From Rhizobium leguminosarum bv. trifolii WSM1325 (lineage in GTDB: Bacteria; Pseudomonadota; Alphaproteobacteria; Rhizobiales; Rhizobiaceae): DNA of 64,000 bases. Below are positions 8,037 to 17,659 of the stretch, in pieces. Position 1 is the stretch's first letter. The number at the start of each line of letters is the position of its first letter. The stretch is from positions 372,001 through 436,000 of the forward strand of contig CP001623.1 of the NCBI GenBank assembly GCA_000023185.1, read 5' to 3'. The notes under the pieces were generated by a model that had not been told where the DNA came from, did not search any database, and was given only the letters and a program-made list of their open reading frames with translations. Position numbers and translations under genes: made by a program.

Positions 8037-9071
8037 ATGCGTCTATCCGAAGCGGCAGCGCTTGCGCTTGCCACCCGACTGCTCGAAGAGCATGGCGCAC
8101 CGCGTGACCATGCGGCCCTGCAGGCTCGCGTCCTGGTGACGGCGGAGATGAAGGGGCACCCGTCGCATGGCCTGTACCGGCTTCCGCGGCTGGTCGAACG
8201 GATCGAGGCCGGGGTCATTGACCCGCAGACGAAAGGCACACAGCGCTGGCGCGCGGATGCGGTGCTGGAGGTGGAGGGGGCGTCGGGACTTGGCCCCGTC
8301 GTCGCCATGGCCGCGATCGAGCGGCTATCGCCTCACATTCCGGATCTTGGCATCGGCCTTGTCGCCGTGCGCAACGCCAACCATCTCGGCATGCTCGCGC
8401 ATTATGTGGAGGCCATCGCCGCAATGGGTTTCGTCGGCATCGCGCTCTCGTCGAGCGAGGCGCTGGTCCATCCCTTCGGCGGTACCCGGGCCATGCTCGG
8501 CACCAATCCCATCGCTATCGCCGTGCCGACGGCCGAGGAACCGCTCGTGCTCGACCTGGCCACCAGCCTCGTGCCGATGGGCAGCATCCATCATCACGCG
8601 GCGACCGGCAGGCCCATTCCCGAGGGATGGGCGCGCGATGCGGCCGGTAACCCGACGACCGATCCGGGGCGTGCGAAGGCCGGCGCGATTGCGCCCTTCG
8701 GCGACGCGAAGGGTTACGGGCTCGGCATCGCCATGGAGCTGCTGGTGGCAGCTCTTGCCGGCTCGGCGCTCGCGCCGGATGCGCGCGGCACGCTCGACAG
8801 CCAGTCGCCATGCAACAAGGGCGACGTCTTCATCTTGATCGAGCCCAGTCTGGCGCCGGGACTGCCGGCGCGACTGTCGACCTATCTCGATGCCGTGCGC
8901 GCTTCACCACCCGCCAGCGCCGGCAAACCGGTTCTCGTCCCGGGCGACCGTGCCCGCCGGCGGCGAGCGGCGGCAAGCCGCAACGGGTTCGAGATCGACC
9001 AGCGCCTCTGGGAAGACCTCAACGCGCTTTCGCACCCCCGCATTCTGGCCTTCGAGGGACAAAGATCATGA
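8037..9071 (+). CDS. Ldh-family NAD(P)-dependent 2-hydroxyacid dehydrogenase
   Basis: A 344-residue member of the malate/L-lactate/L-sulfolactate dehydrogenase family, which differs in fold from classical Rossmann dehydrogenases. Visible family motifs are KGHPSHGLYRLPRLVERIEAG (with the catalytic His of the SHG motif), RNANHLGMLAHYVE, the MLGTNPIAIAVP strand, VLDLATS and GDAKGYGLGIAMELL. The ribosome site GGGAGG lies 10 bases before the ATG. It overlaps the next gene by 4 bp (ATGA). The operon context with two alcohol/aldehyde dehydrogenases suggests oxidation of a 2-hydroxyacid or a related polyol-derived acid. The exact substrate is not evident. Confidence 0.88.
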   Translation: MRLSEAAALALATRLLEEHGAPRDHAALQARVLVTAEMKGHPSHGLYRLPRLVERIEAGVIDPQTKGTQRWRADAVLEVEGASGLGPVVAMAAIERLSPHIPDLGIGLVAVRNANHLGMLAHYVEAIAAMGFVGIALSSSEALVHPFGGTRAMLGTNPIAIAVPTAEEPLVLDLATSLVPMGSIHHHAATGRPIPEGWARDAAGNPTTDPGRAKAGAIAPFGDAKGYGLGIAMELLVAALAGSALAPDARGTLDSQSPCNKGDVFILIEPSLAPGLPARLSTYLDAVRASPPASAGKPVLVPGDRARRRRAAASRNGFEIDQRLWEDLNALSHPRILAFEGQRS

Positions 9072-10297
9072 GCCTGTTTGCCGCCTTGAGGCTGCCGCGG
9101 GAAATTCTGTTTGGCGTCGGCCAGCGCCATGCGCTCGCGAGCGTCGCCAGCAGAACCGGCCGGCGCGCACTCGTCTGCACGGATGCGCGTTTTTCCGCAA
9201 CACCGGTCTTCGCGGAAATGATCGCCGCGCTTGAAGCAGCCGGCATTGTCGTGCTGGTTCATGACCAGACGCTGCCGGACGTGCCGCAAGAAACTGTCGC
9301 GGTTTGCGTTGAGGCCGCGCGCGGCTTTGAGCCCGATATGGTGATCGGCATCGGTGGCGGCAGCTGCCTCGACATGGCGAAATGCGCTTCGCTCCTGCTC
9401 GCGCACGGCGGCGCGCTCGCCGATTACTACGGTGAGTTCAAGGTGCCGGCGCCCGTCCTGCCGGTCATCGCCGTGCCGACGACGGCAGGCACAGGCTCAG
9501 AGGCGACGCCGGTCGCGGTTGTTTCCGATCCTGACCGTACCCTGAAGGTTGGCATTTCCAGCCCTTATCTCATCGCCACAACGGCGATCTGCGACCCGGA
9601 ACTGACCTTGTCCTGCCCGCCCGGGCTCACGGCGATTGCCGGTGCGGATGCGTTGACGCATGCCATCGAAGCCTTCACGGCCATGCGCCGCCCCGGCGAT
9701 CCTGAACTCGCGCAGCAGCATGTCTTCATCGGCAAGAGCGATCTCTCCGACCAGTTCGCGCTGCATGCCATCCGGCTCCTCAGCCGGAGCCTGGAAAAGG
9801 CCTTCGTCGACGGCTCCGACATCGATGCGCGCGCCGATGTGATGATGGGTGCGCTCGCAGCCGGCTGCGCCTTCGGAACGGCGGGTACCGCTGCGGCCCA
9901 TGCGGTGCAATATCCGGTCGGTGCCTTGACCCATACGCCGCACGGCCTCGGGGTTGCGACCATGCTGCCCTATGTGATGACATATAATCGCCGCGTCGCG
10001 GGCGCGGACATCGCCATTGTCGGTAGGGCGCTCGGCCTCGATCCGACCGGAGTGGAGGACGACGAGACGCTTGCCGATGCCGCGATCGGCGAGGTGAGCC
10101 GCCTCTTCGCCGCGATCGGCATCTCGCCGACGCTTGCCGGGCTCGGCCTGCCGGAAGACCGGATCGACTGGGCCGCAGAGCAGGCGCTCGGCATCGGCCG
10201 GCTGATCAAGAATAACCCCCGCTCCTTCGATGCGGCCGCCATGCGCGGCCTGGTGCGCGCCGCCTATGACGGCGACCTGGCCGCTTCCGCCCTCTGA
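9068..10297 (+). CDS. Iron-containing alcohol dehydrogenase
   Basis: A 409-residue group III alcohol dehydrogenase. The NAD-binding half has the GIGGGSCLDMAKC motif, and VPTTAGTGSEATP follows. The metal ligands are in GADALTHAIEAF (Asp and His), AAAHAVQYPVG (His) and HTPHGLGVATMLP (His). Its ATG overlaps the stop of the Ldh gene in ATGA, so the two are translationally coupled. It probably supplies the aldehyde used by the aldehyde dehydrogenase that starts 14 bp downstream. Confidence 0.9.
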   Translation: MSLFAALRLPREILFGVGQRHALASVASRTGRRALVCTDARFSATPVFAEMIAALEAAGIVVLVHDQTLPDVPQETVAVCVEAARGFEPDMVIGIGGGSCLDMAKCASLLLAHGGALADYYGEFKVPAPVLPVIAVPTTAGTGSEATPVAVVSDPDRTLKVGISSPYLIATTAICDPELTLSCPPGLTAIAGADALTHAIEAFTAMRRPGDPELAQQHVFIGKSDLSDQFALHAIRLLSRSLEKAFVDGSDIDARADVMMGALAAGCAFGTAGTAAAHAVQYPVGALTHTPHGLGVATMLPYVMTYNRRVAGADIAIVGRALGLDPTGVEDDETLADAAIGEVSRLFAAIGISPTLAGLGLPEDRIDWAAEQALGIGRLIKNNPRSFDAAAMRGLVRAAYDGDLAASAL

Positions 10298-10311
10298 CCT
10301 GGGAAACCATC

Positions 10312-11799
10312 ATGAACGTCAACCAGCATTCTTCGCATCCAGACCACGATCCCTTCGAGCTCGGCGCGTTCTCCCGCGGCCTCTATATTGGCGGCGCCTG
10401 GCGGCCTGCGGCGGGCGAGGGTCGGATCGAGGTGATCGACCCCTCGACCGAGGCGGTCATTGCCGCCGTGCCGGATGCGACCCTTGCGGATGCGGCAGCG
10501 GCCGTGGAGGCCGCCGCAAGCGCCGCGGAAAGCTGGCGCGAGACGCCGCCTAGAAAGCGTTCCGAGATCCTGCGCCGCTGCTTCGAACTTATGGTGGAGC
10601 GCTCCGAAACGCTTGCCCGGCTCATTTCGCTCGAGAACGGGAAGGCGTTGCGCGACGCGCGCGGCGAGGTGGCCTATGCGGCGGAGTTCTTTCGTTGGAA
10701 CGCCGAGGAGGCGGTGCGGATCTCTGGTGAGTTCGGCCTTGCCCCGGCCGGCGGAAACCGCATCGTCGTCGATTACCAGCCTATCGGCATCTGCGTTCTC
10801 ATCACACCGTGGAATTTCCCGGCCGCGATGGCGACCCGCAAGATCGCGCCTGCCCTTGCGGCAGGCTGCACCGTCATCTTGAAGCCTGCGAGCGAGACGC
10901 CGCTGACGGCCTATGCACTTGCGGCTCTCTACGAGGAGGCTGGCGTGCCGCCGGGCGTCGTGAACGTGATGACAACATCGACGCCGGGCCCCGTCATCGC
11001 CGCCATGCTGGCCGACCCGCGGGTGCGAAAACTCTCCTTCACAGGCTCGACCGGCGTCGGCCGCATGCTTCTGGCGGAAGCGGCGAAAAATGTCATCTCC
11101 TGTTCCATGGAACTCGGGGGCAACGCCCCGTTCGTTGTTTTCGACGATGCGGACATTGACGCGGCGATCGAGGGTCTGATGGTCGCGAAAATGCGCAATG
11201 CGGGTGAGGCCTGCACGGCGGCAAACCGCATTTATATCCAGTCCGGTATCCACGATGCCTTCGCCAAAAAATTTACCCAACGCATGGCCGCCCTCAACGT
11301 AGGCTCGGGTGTGGATGCGGATACGGAATGCGGTCCGATGATCACGCGCAAGGCGGTGGAGAAGATCGAGCGCCTTGTTGAGGACGCCATTTCGCGGGGA
11401 GCGCGTGTCCTCTGCGGCGGACGATCATTGGCAGGCCGCGGCTTTTTTTATCGGCCGACGGTGCTTGTCGATGTTTCCCCGGCCTCCGATATGGGCTGCG
11501 AGGAGATTTTCGGTCCCGTCGCGCCGCTCTACCGTTTCGAGAGCGAGGCAGAAGTCATCGCTGCCGCCAACGATACGGAATATGGCCTCGCCGCCTACAT
11601 CTATACCCGCGACATTGGCCGCGGCATGCGCGTCGCCTCCAAGATCGAGGCCGGCATGATCGCGCTCAATCGTGGACTGGTCTCCGATCCCGCCGCTCCC
11701 TTTGGCGGTGTGAAACAGAGCGGCCTTGGACGTGAAGGAGGGCAGCATCACGGTATCGCCGAGTTCATGGAAGCCAAGTACATTGCGACAAGTTTCTGA
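10312..11799 (+). CDS. NAD(P)-dependent aldehyde dehydrogenase (succinate-semialdehyde type)
   Basis: A 495-residue aldehyde dehydrogenase. The cofactor site is seen in TPWNFPAAMATRKIAPALAAG and FTGSTGVGRML, the general-base Glu in MELGGNAPFVVFDDADID and the catalytic Cys in NAGEACTAANR. The C-terminal APFGGVKQSGLGREGG is typical of the succinate-semialdehyde/glycolaldehyde branch. The gene lies in the GntR-associated operon, 14 bp after the alcohol dehydrogenase and 11 bp before the hydrolase. The two dehydrogenases together would convert an alcohol to its acid. Confidence 0.9.
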   Translation: MNVNQHSSHPDHDPFELGAFSRGLYIGGAWRPAAGEGRIEVIDPSTEAVIAAVPDATLADAAAAVEAAASAAESWRETPPRKRSEILRRCFELMVERSETLARLISLENGKALRDARGEVAYAAEFFRWNAEEAVRISGEFGLAPAGGNRIVVDYQPIGICVLITPWNFPAAMATRKIAPALAAGCTVILKPASETPLTAYALAALYEEAGVPPGVVNVMTTSTPGPVIAAMLADPRVRKLSFTGSTGVGRMLLAEAAKNVISCSMELGGNAPFVVFDDADIDAAIEGLMVAKMRNAGEACTAANRIYIQSGIHDAFAKKFTQRMAALNVGSGVDADTECGPMITRKAVEKIERLVEDAISRGARVLCGGRSLAGRGFFYRPTVLVDVSPASDMGCEEIFGPVAPLYRFESEAEVIAAANDTEYGLAAYIYTRDIGRGMRVASKIEAGMIALNRGLVSDPAAPFGGVKQSGLGREGGQHHGIAEFMEAKYIATSF

Positions 11800-11810
11800 G
11801 GGAGGAACCT

Positions 11811-12659
11811 GTGGCCGCCGATCCGTTCCGCATTCGTGACCATGTCGCAGATTTCGACGCGATCGTTGACGATATCCGAGCTCGCAGCCTTGCAACGCGG
11901 CGCACTGTCGCCATGGAGGCCAACATCGCCTACGGGGATAGGCCTGGCGAGACGCTCGATATCTTCCTGCCAAACAGCGCCGGCTCGGACATGCCGATCC
12001 ACATGTTCATCCATGGCGGCTATTGGCGGATGTTTTCCAAGGAGGACTATTCCTGCGTCGCTGAAACGATCACCGGCGCCGGCGCGGTCGCAGCCATCGT
12101 CGATTATTCGTTGATGCCCACGGCGAGAATGGGCGCCCTGGTTGGTCAGGTCCTGAAGGCCAAGGCTTTTCTGCTGGCGCATGCCGATCGTTTTGGCGCC
12201 ACGTCAAAGCGGTTTTCCGTCAGCGGCCACTCCGCCGGTGCACATCTTGCAACCTTTCTCTTTCATCGCTCAGCGCCTTCGGGGGTCGTCGCTGCTCTCC
12301 TGCTTGGCGGGCTATACGATCTGGAACCCCTTCAGACGTCTTTCCTGCGGGACGAGATCGCCCTGAGCGACGAGGAGGTGCGACGGTTTACGCCCATGCG
12401 TCATGAGCACGATCCTGCAACGCGTGTCGCCATCATGACCGGCGAACAGGAAACTGGTCCGTTCAAAATTCAGGCAAATGCCTTCAGGGGCATTCTTGCC
12501 GCCCAAGGGCTTGACGTGCGGGCATCGCAGGTCGCAGACGGCAATCACATGAGCACGGTGCGCGATCTCGCTGTCCTCGGCACGCCTGTGGCGGCAGCAT
12601 TGCGCGCCTTGATTGCCAATAATGCCAGTGAGGAACCGAAGCGACACACCTTCCCTTGA
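11811..12659 (+). CDS. Alpha/beta hydrolase, kynurenine-formamidase-like
   Basis: A 282-residue alpha/beta hydrolase with a GTG start preceded by GGGAGG. The oxyanion motif HGGYWRMF and the nucleophile elbow SGHSAGAHLA (Ser in GHSAG) are characteristic of the arylformamidase/carboxylesterase branch. The catalytic Asp is probably in the GEQETGPFKIQ region and the His in DGNHMSTV. It is the last gene of the operon and lies 113 bp from a converging gene with no clear terminator between. In this context it may hydrolyse an ester, lactone or N-formyl group upstream of the dehydrogenases; a true kynurenine function is not supported by any neighbour. Confidence 0.82.
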   Translation: MAADPFRIRDHVADFDAIVDDIRARSLATRRTVAMEANIAYGDRPGETLDIFLPNSAGSDMPIHMFIHGGYWRMFSKEDYSCVAETITGAGAVAAIVDYSLMPTARMGALVGQVLKAKAFLLAHADRFGATSKRFSVSGHSAGAHLATFLFHRSAPSGVVAALLLGGLYDLEPLQTSFLRDEIALSDEEVRRFTPMRHEHDPATRVAIMTGEQETGPFKIQANAFRGILAAQGLDVRASQVADGNHMSTVRDLAVLGTPVAAALRALIANNASEEPKRHTFP

Positions 12660-12772
12660 CCGCCGGTTTTTCGTGATCGTGGCGATCGAAGCGCGACGCA
12701 TCGGCTCCTATGGCCGGTACCAAAGTCGTGCCGATCCGCGTCGTCGAACGCCGCGCAAAGGCCGACCGTGTC

Positions 12773-14098
12773 CTAAAAATCGGCCACTTTGCCCCAGGCG
12801 GATCCACCGAAGCGGTCGGGGTGGTAGGGTCTCGGATCAACGATCGGCTCATCGCCGGTGACGATATCGGCAATCAGATGACCGGCGCCAGGCCCGATGC
12901 CGAAGCCGTGGCCGCTGAAGCCGGCAGCGAGGATGAAACCGGGCAAGGTGGCGATCTCGCCGATCCCTGGTACGCCGTCGGGCGTGCTGTCGACATAGCC
13001 GGCCCAAGTCGCGCTGATGGCGGTTTTCTTCAAGGCAGGGAGAAGCTCGAGCGCCCGCGCACGCGTAAGCGCGATGGTGGCCTCGTCGACCGTCGGGTCG
13101 AGGATTCGCATGCGCTCCATTGGCGTCGGTCTGTCGAGCCGCCAGCGGGCCAGAGATTCGTGGCCGGAGCGAAAGCCCTCCAGCCCGCCTGGTGCGAGAC
13201 TGCGCCAGCGCCGGGCGAACATCGGCAGGAATTGCCGCGCGAAGCGGAACTGCTGTGGCGTCGGATCGACACGGGCGCGGCCGCTGATCGCGAGCGTGTG
13301 ACCACCATCGCGGCGCCGCGTTACCGAAACGGCTGATGTATGCAGCGCATCCGGCAGGCCGCTCGCGCCTGGAGATACGGCGAGGATCGAGGAGCGTATC
13401 GAGGCTTGCGGAAATCGAATGCCGAGCTGACGACAGAAGGAGGAGGCCCAGGCACCACCGGCGAGGACGGCGATCTTTGTCCGGATCGTGCCATGCTCGG
13501 TGACGACGCCCGAGAGCCGGCCGCCTTCGACGTCGAGGCCTCTGGCCGCGCAGGACTGATGCACCGTGCCGCCGAGTTTCAGGATCGCACGCGCGACGGC
13601 CGGTGCAGCGCTCGCCGGATCGGCGGTGCCGTCGGTCGGCGAAAACACCCCGCCTTTCCATGAAGTGCCGGTGGCATGCCCGCGTTCGGTTGCCTCGGCG
13701 CTGTTCAGCATATGCGTCGTGACGCCGACCGAGCGGGCGAAATCGCGCCAGCGGGCCCAACCGGACAGTTCCTCGTCGCTATTGCTGAGATAGAAGAGGC
13801 CGCAACGATGGAAGCCGGTGTCCTCCCCGGTCTCAATGGCGAAGCGCTCCCACAGGTCGAGGCTCTTCGTCGACATCGGCAGTTCGCGGGCGTCGCGGTT
13901 CTGCTGGCGGCACCAGCCCCAGTTGCGGCTCGATTGTTCGGCGCCGATCAGACCCTTCTCGACGAGGGCCACCTTCAATCCGCGCCGGGCGAGATAATAG
14001 GCCGTGAAAACGCCGACGATGCCGCCGCCGATGACCACGACATCAGCGGTGGAAGGCAGTTCCGGCGTGGTGTCGACGCGATTGAGCGGTGCGGGCAT
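12773..14098 (-). CDS. FAD-dependent oxidoreductase of the D-amino-acid/sarcosine oxidase family
   Basis: A 441-residue DAO-family flavoprotein. The dinucleotide-binding motif VVVIGGGIVGVFTAYYLARRGLKV lies at residues 20-44, followed by SSRNWGWCRQQNRD where the FAD contacts are expected, and the C-terminal GFSGHGFGIGPGAGHLIADI closes the fold. Members oxidise secondary or primary amines and amino acids. It is divergent from an Lrp-type regulator 233 bp away, which suits an amino-acid-inducible oxidase. A second, only distantly similar family member is at 29.5 kb. Confidence 0.88.
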   Translation of the reverse strand: MPAPLNRVDTTPELPSTADVVVIGGGIVGVFTAYYLARRGLKVALVEKGLIGAEQSSRNWGWCRQQNRDARELPMSTKSLDLWERFAIETGEDTGFHRCGLFYLSNSDEELSGWARWRDFARSVGVTTHMLNSAEATERGHATGTSWKGGVFSPTDGTADPASAAPAVARAILKLGGTVHQSCAARGLDVEGGRLSGVVTEHGTIRTKIAVLAGGAWASSFCRQLGIRFPQASIRSSILAVSPGASGLPDALHTSAVSVTRRRDGGHTLAISGRARVDPTPQQFRFARQFLPMFARRWRSLAPGGLEGFRSGHESLARWRLDRPTPMERMRILDPTVDEATIALTRARALELLPALKKTAISATWAGYVDSTPDGVPGIGEIATLPGFILAAGFSGHGFGIGPGAGHLIADIVTGDEPIVDPRPYHPDRFGGSAWGKVADF

Positions 14099-14331
14099 GG
14101 GAGAGTCTCCGTTTTAAGCGTAGTGTAGCGGATCCGACGCCACGGCTTTGCCGGAGATCGGTTGGTGGCAGCAGAAGATTCCGTGTCGGGAGCATGCCAG
14201 CAGTCGTTTGTGCTTCGGCCTGTCCTGCAACGCGATCGACAGGCCAACGTCATGTGTTAAGGTTGGTGCCGGCAAGCAGCAGCATAATCTGCTGCGTGAT
14301 TGGCGATCTCGAGCAAATGAGGGCGTGTGAG
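14099..14331. promoter_or_regulatory. Divergent promoter region of the oxidase and Lrp genes
   Basis: The region carries the promoters of both genes. GCAGCA-TAATC-TGCTGC at 14279-14295 is a perfect 6-bp-arm dyad 36 bp before the Lrp start and is a candidate site for autoregulation. No convincing -35/-10 pair was picked. Confidence 0.35.
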
Positions 14332-14808
14332 ATGAAACTCGACCGGATCGACGTAAAAATTCTCTACGAACTGCAGAAGAACGGCCGCGTCACCAATGTG
14401 GAACTCGCCGAACTGGTCAATCTTTCGCCAAGCCCCTGCCTGATGCGGGTGAAGAAGCTGCAGTCGGAGGGATATATCGAAGGTTATTCGGCTCAGATCA
14501 ACGTCAGCAAACTGGGGCAGACGCTGACCGTGTTCACCGAGATCACCCTGAAAAACCACCGGCAGATCGACTTCGCCCGCTTCCTGGCGGCGATCGAGAA
14601 GGTCGACCAGGTGATCGAATGCCATCTGGTTTCGGGCGGCTACGATTATATGCTGAAATTCGTCACTGCCGGGATAGACGAATACCAGACGATCATGGAG
14701 CGGCTGACCGACCTGGACGTCGGCATCGACAAATATTTCAGCTTCGTTGTCCTGAAATCGCCGATTATCAAGGCCCACATGCCGCTGACCACCCTATTTC
14801 CGCATTAG
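14332..14808 (+). CDS. Lrp/AsnC family transcriptional regulator
   Basis: A 158-residue Lrp/AsnC protein: N-terminal helix-turn-helix (LDRIDVKILYELQKNGR, VELAELVNLSPSPCLMRVKKLQSEGYI) and a C-terminal RAM ligand domain (VIECHLVSGGYDYMLKFV...). I prefer ATG 14332, which has GAGGG upstream, over ATG 14317. It is divergent from the amino-acid-oxidase-like gene and most likely controls it in response to the amino acid substrate, as PutR and BkdR do for their operons; that analogy is inferred. Confidence 0.92.
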   Translation: MKLDRIDVKILYELQKNGRVTNVELAELVNLSPSPCLMRVKKLQSEGYIEGYSAQINVSKLGQTLTVFTEITLKNHRQIDFARFLAAIEKVDQVIECHLVSGGYDYMLKFVTAGIDEYQTIMERLTDLDVGIDKYFSFVVLKSPIIKAHMPLTTLFPH

Positions 14809-15140
14809 AGCTATTTCAGCAAAACTGCGCATTTTTTTCGCGTCTCTCACCAGTCCTGCGCGGATAAGGTTCTCTCTGTCGTAGGTTGTTCTCCCTATAA
14901 CTATCAGCTTCTACTGGTTGGAAGGACTTGCGACAAATTTTCGGCCTTACCTTCCAAAGCCATGTTCGCTGCCACTTGCCGGGCTCCTGCCGTGGAGTCG
15001 AGGCTTTCCAGCACGACCCTGACCCGGTGCGCGCTTGATCGAGTAAGCGCCCAACTCTTGGTTCGAGGAGGGGAGTGCAGTTTGCCGCACAATTTCTTGA
15101 AGCAAATCCGACCCGAGAAATTTTGCAGTGGAATCGGCGC
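14809..15140. other. Intergenic stretch without a supported gene
   Basis: The 332 bases between the Lrp gene and the end of the peptide ABC operon hold only short open frames with no ribosome site and no recognisable product. No clear terminator hairpin was found for either flanking gene. I see nothing else in it. Confidence 0.5.
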
Positions 15141-16796
15141 TCAATGCCGGCAATAAGCCCGCACCAGTTCCGGATCCTGCTGGAGCCCGTCGAGCCAGGC
15201 CGGATCGAGCGTCGGCACCGATGAGAAGAGCAGTTGCGAATAGGGGTGTTGCGGCGCCTTCACCGTCAGGGATGTGATTTCCTCGACCTTGCGGCCGCCA
15301 TACATCACGACGATCTCGTCGCAGATCGCCTCCACCACCGAGAGGTCGTGGCTGATGAAGATGTAGGAAAGGCCGAGTTCGCGCTGCAATTCTTTGAGCA
15401 GGTCGATGACCGCGGCGGCGACCACCGTGTCGAGCGCTGAGGTAATCTCGTCGCAGAGGATCAGCTTCGGATCGGCGGCGAGTGCCCGGGCGAAGTTGAC
15501 GCGCTGCTTCTGCCCGCCCGAGAGTTCGCCCGGCCGGCGATGGCGCAGGTTGCGGGGCAGACGTACCATGTCAAGCAGCTGATCGATCCGGGCGTTCCGC
15601 GCCTTTCGATCCATGCGGTGGTAAAAGACCAAAGGTCTGTCGAGGATGTCCTCTACCGATTTTGCCGGGTTGAGTGCGGTATCGGCATATTGGAAGACGA
15701 TCTGCATCTCGCGCAACTCATCACGCGAGCGCTCGCGCGCGTTGCGATGCAGTTCCGTGCCGTCGAAGACAATCTTGCCGACGGCGGCCGGCAGGATGCC
15801 GGCGATTGTGCGGGCGAGCGTCGACTTGCCGCAACCGGATTCGCCGATAATACCGAGATTGCGGCCTCTTTCCACCTTCAGGCTCACGTTCTCCACCGCG
15901 CGAACGAGCGGCAGGCCATCCGCCTGGCGCTGCCCATAGCCCGCGACAAGACCTTCGATGCTCAGCAGGGGAGCCATCGCGGGTTCGGCGGGGCCAGTTG
16001 CGCCACGCGGTTTCGGTTCGAAGGCCGCGAGCAGCTCCCTGGTATAGGGGTGCTTGGCATTGTTGAGGATTTCGTCGGTGGTGCCGGTTTCCTGGGTCTC
16101 TCCGCCTTTCAAGACCACGATGCGGTCGGCGATCTGGGCGACGACGGCAAGGTCGTGCGAGACATAAACGCCAGCGATGCCGCCCTTTTTCATGACCGAT
16201 TTGAAAGCTCGCAGCACTTCGATCTGGGTCGTGACGTCGAGCGCCGTCGTCGGCTCGTCGAAGATGACGAGGGTCGGGTCGCCGATCAGCGCCATGGCGG
16301 CCGCCAGACGTTGCAGCTGGCCGCCGGAAACCTGGTGCGGGTAACGGCTGCCGATCGTCTCGGGTTCCGGCAGGGACAGCGCCCGGAAGAGTTCGACGGC
16401 CCGGGCCCGCGCATCATCAGGCGACATCAGCTGGTGAATACGCGTGACTTCGATCACCTGGTCCATGATCGATCTGGCCGGGTTGAAGGCGGCAGCCGCT
16501 GATTGCGGGACATAGGCGACTTCGGTGCCACGCACCTTGGCGCGCTGCTTCTCGCTCAGCGTGACCATGTCCTTGCCGCCGACCGAAACGCTGCCGCCGG
16601 AGATACGACAGCCCGCACGGGTGTGGCCCATCAGGGTCAGGGCGATGGTAGTCTTGCCCGAGCCGCTCTCGCCGATCAGCGCGACGATCTCGCCCTCGGC
16701 AACATCGAGGCTGACACCTTTGATGATTTCGACACGCCGGCCGGAATCGGTGGTGGCTTCGACCTTCAGGTCACGGATTTCGATGAAATTGCTCAT
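15141..16796 (-). CDS. Dipeptide-type ABC transporter, fused double ATPase subunit
   Basis: A 551-residue protein made of two ABC ATPase domains in tandem, equivalent to DppD plus DppF (GsiA-like). Domain 1 has Walker A GESGSGKTT (residues 42-50), signature VSGGQLQRLA and Walker B LVIFDEPTTALD. Domain 2 has Walker A GESGCGKST near residue 320, signature LSGGQKQRVN and Walker B LILCDEITSALD. Both sites look active. Its start overlaps the stop of the permease upstream by 4 bp. It powers uptake of the ligand delivered by the binding protein at 18.7 kb. Confidence 0.92.
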   Translation of the reverse strand: MSNFIEIRDLKVEATTDSGRRVEIIKGVSLDVAEGEIVALIGESGSGKTTIALTLMGHTRAGCRISGGSVSVGGKDMVTLSEKQRAKVRGTEVAYVPQSAAAAFNPARSIMDQVIEVTRIHQLMSPDDARARAVELFRALSLPEPETIGSRYPHQVSGGQLQRLAAAMALIGDPTLVIFDEPTTALDVTTQIEVLRAFKSVMKKGGIAGVYVSHDLAVVAQIADRIVVLKGGETQETGTTDEILNNAKHPYTRELLAAFEPKPRGATGPAEPAMAPLLSIEGLVAGYGQRQADGLPLVRAVENVSLKVERGRNLGIIGESGCGKSTLARTIAGILPAAVGKIVFDGTELHRNARERSRDELREMQIVFQYADTALNPAKSVEDILDRPLVFYHRMDRKARNARIDQLLDMVRLPRNLRHRRPGELSGGQKQRVNFARALAADPKLILCDEITSALDTVVAAAVIDLLKELQRELGLSYIFISHDLSVVEAICDEIVVMYGGRKVEEITSLTVKAPQHPYSQLLFSSVPTLDPAWLDGLQQDPELVRAYCRH

Positions 16797-17659
16797 GACG
16801 TGCTCCGGTCGCGAATTTTCTGCGGCAGGTTGTCGATCAGCAGGTTGACGCTGATCGTCAGGCTGGCGATGGCAAGCGAGGGAAACATCACCGCCGGCGC
16901 ACCGAATGGCAGGCCGCCGATGTTCTCACGTACGAGCGCACCCCAATCGGCATAGGGCGGCTGGACGCCGAGACCGAGGAAGGAAAGCCCGGAGAGCAGC
17001 AGAACGATGAAGACGAAGCGGATGCCGAGATCGGCAAGCACCGGCCCGACGATGTTGGGCAGGATTTCCGAGCGAATGAGATAGAGAGTGCTTTCACCGC
17101 GGATGCGCGCAACCGTGATGAAATCCATCGCGTTGATGTTGACGGCGAGCGCCCGGGCGAAGCGATAAGCGCCTGGGATATAGATCACCGACAGCGTCAT
17201 GATCAGCACCGGGACCGAGGAGCCGACGGCAGCGACGACCACCAGGCCGAACAGCTTGCTCGGGATGGAGTTGAGGGCGTCGAGGAAGCGGCTGAGGATC
17301 GTGTCCAGCCAGCCGCCGGCGACCGCTGCGATCATGCCGAGCACGACGCCGCTGAAGCAGGCGATCGTGACCGCAGCGAGCGAGATACCGACTGTATACC
17401 GGGCGCCCATCAGAATCCGCGAGAGCATGTCGCGGCCGAGATAATCGGAGCCGAGCCAGAGTTCCCGACTCATCGGGCCGAAATAGTCGAGATCGATAAT
17501 CTCGCCGACGGGGTAGGGGATGACCCATGGCGCGAAGATCGCAACGAGCGCCCATGAGAGGATCACAGTGAAGCCAATCGCGCCGACGATGTTGAAGCGA
17601 TAGCCAAACCGGGTTCCGGACAGCCGGCCGGAGGTGGTTTCGGAACTTGTCATGGTCAT
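16793..17659 (-). CDS. Dipeptide-type ABC transporter permease (DppC-like)
   Basis: A 288-residue inner-membrane permease. It has an N-terminal membrane helix (FTVILSWALVAIFAPWVI), then the DppC-type LGSDYLGRDMLSRILMGARYTV sequence, four more membrane segments and the EAA-like loop (AARI-type VARIRGESTLYLIRSEILPNI). It overlaps both neighbours by 4 bp (ATGA), so the transporter genes are tightly coupled. It pairs with the DppB-like permease upstream. Confidence 0.92.
   Translation of the reverse strand: MTMTSSETTSGRLSGTRFGYRFNIVGAIGFTVILSWALVAIFAPWVIPYPVGEIIDLDYFGPMSRELWLGSDYLGRDMLSRILMGARYTVGISLAAVTIACFSGVVLGMIAAVAGGWLDTILSRFLDALNSIPSKLFGLVVVAAVGSSVPVLIMTLSVIYIPGAYRFARALAVNINAMDFITVARIRGESTLYLIRSEILPNIVGPVLADLGIRFVFIVLLLSGLSFLGLGVQPPYADWGALVRENIGGLPFGAPAVMFPSLAIASLTISVNLLIDNLPQKIRDRSTS

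Noticed and set aside
12660..12772. Terminator between the converging hydrolase and oxidase genes
   Set aside because: Short complementary stretches exist but none forms a stem of useful length with a T-run.
14962..15156. Short open frame in the gap after the Lrp gene
   Set aside because: No ribosome site, no family motif, and composition like non-coding DNA.
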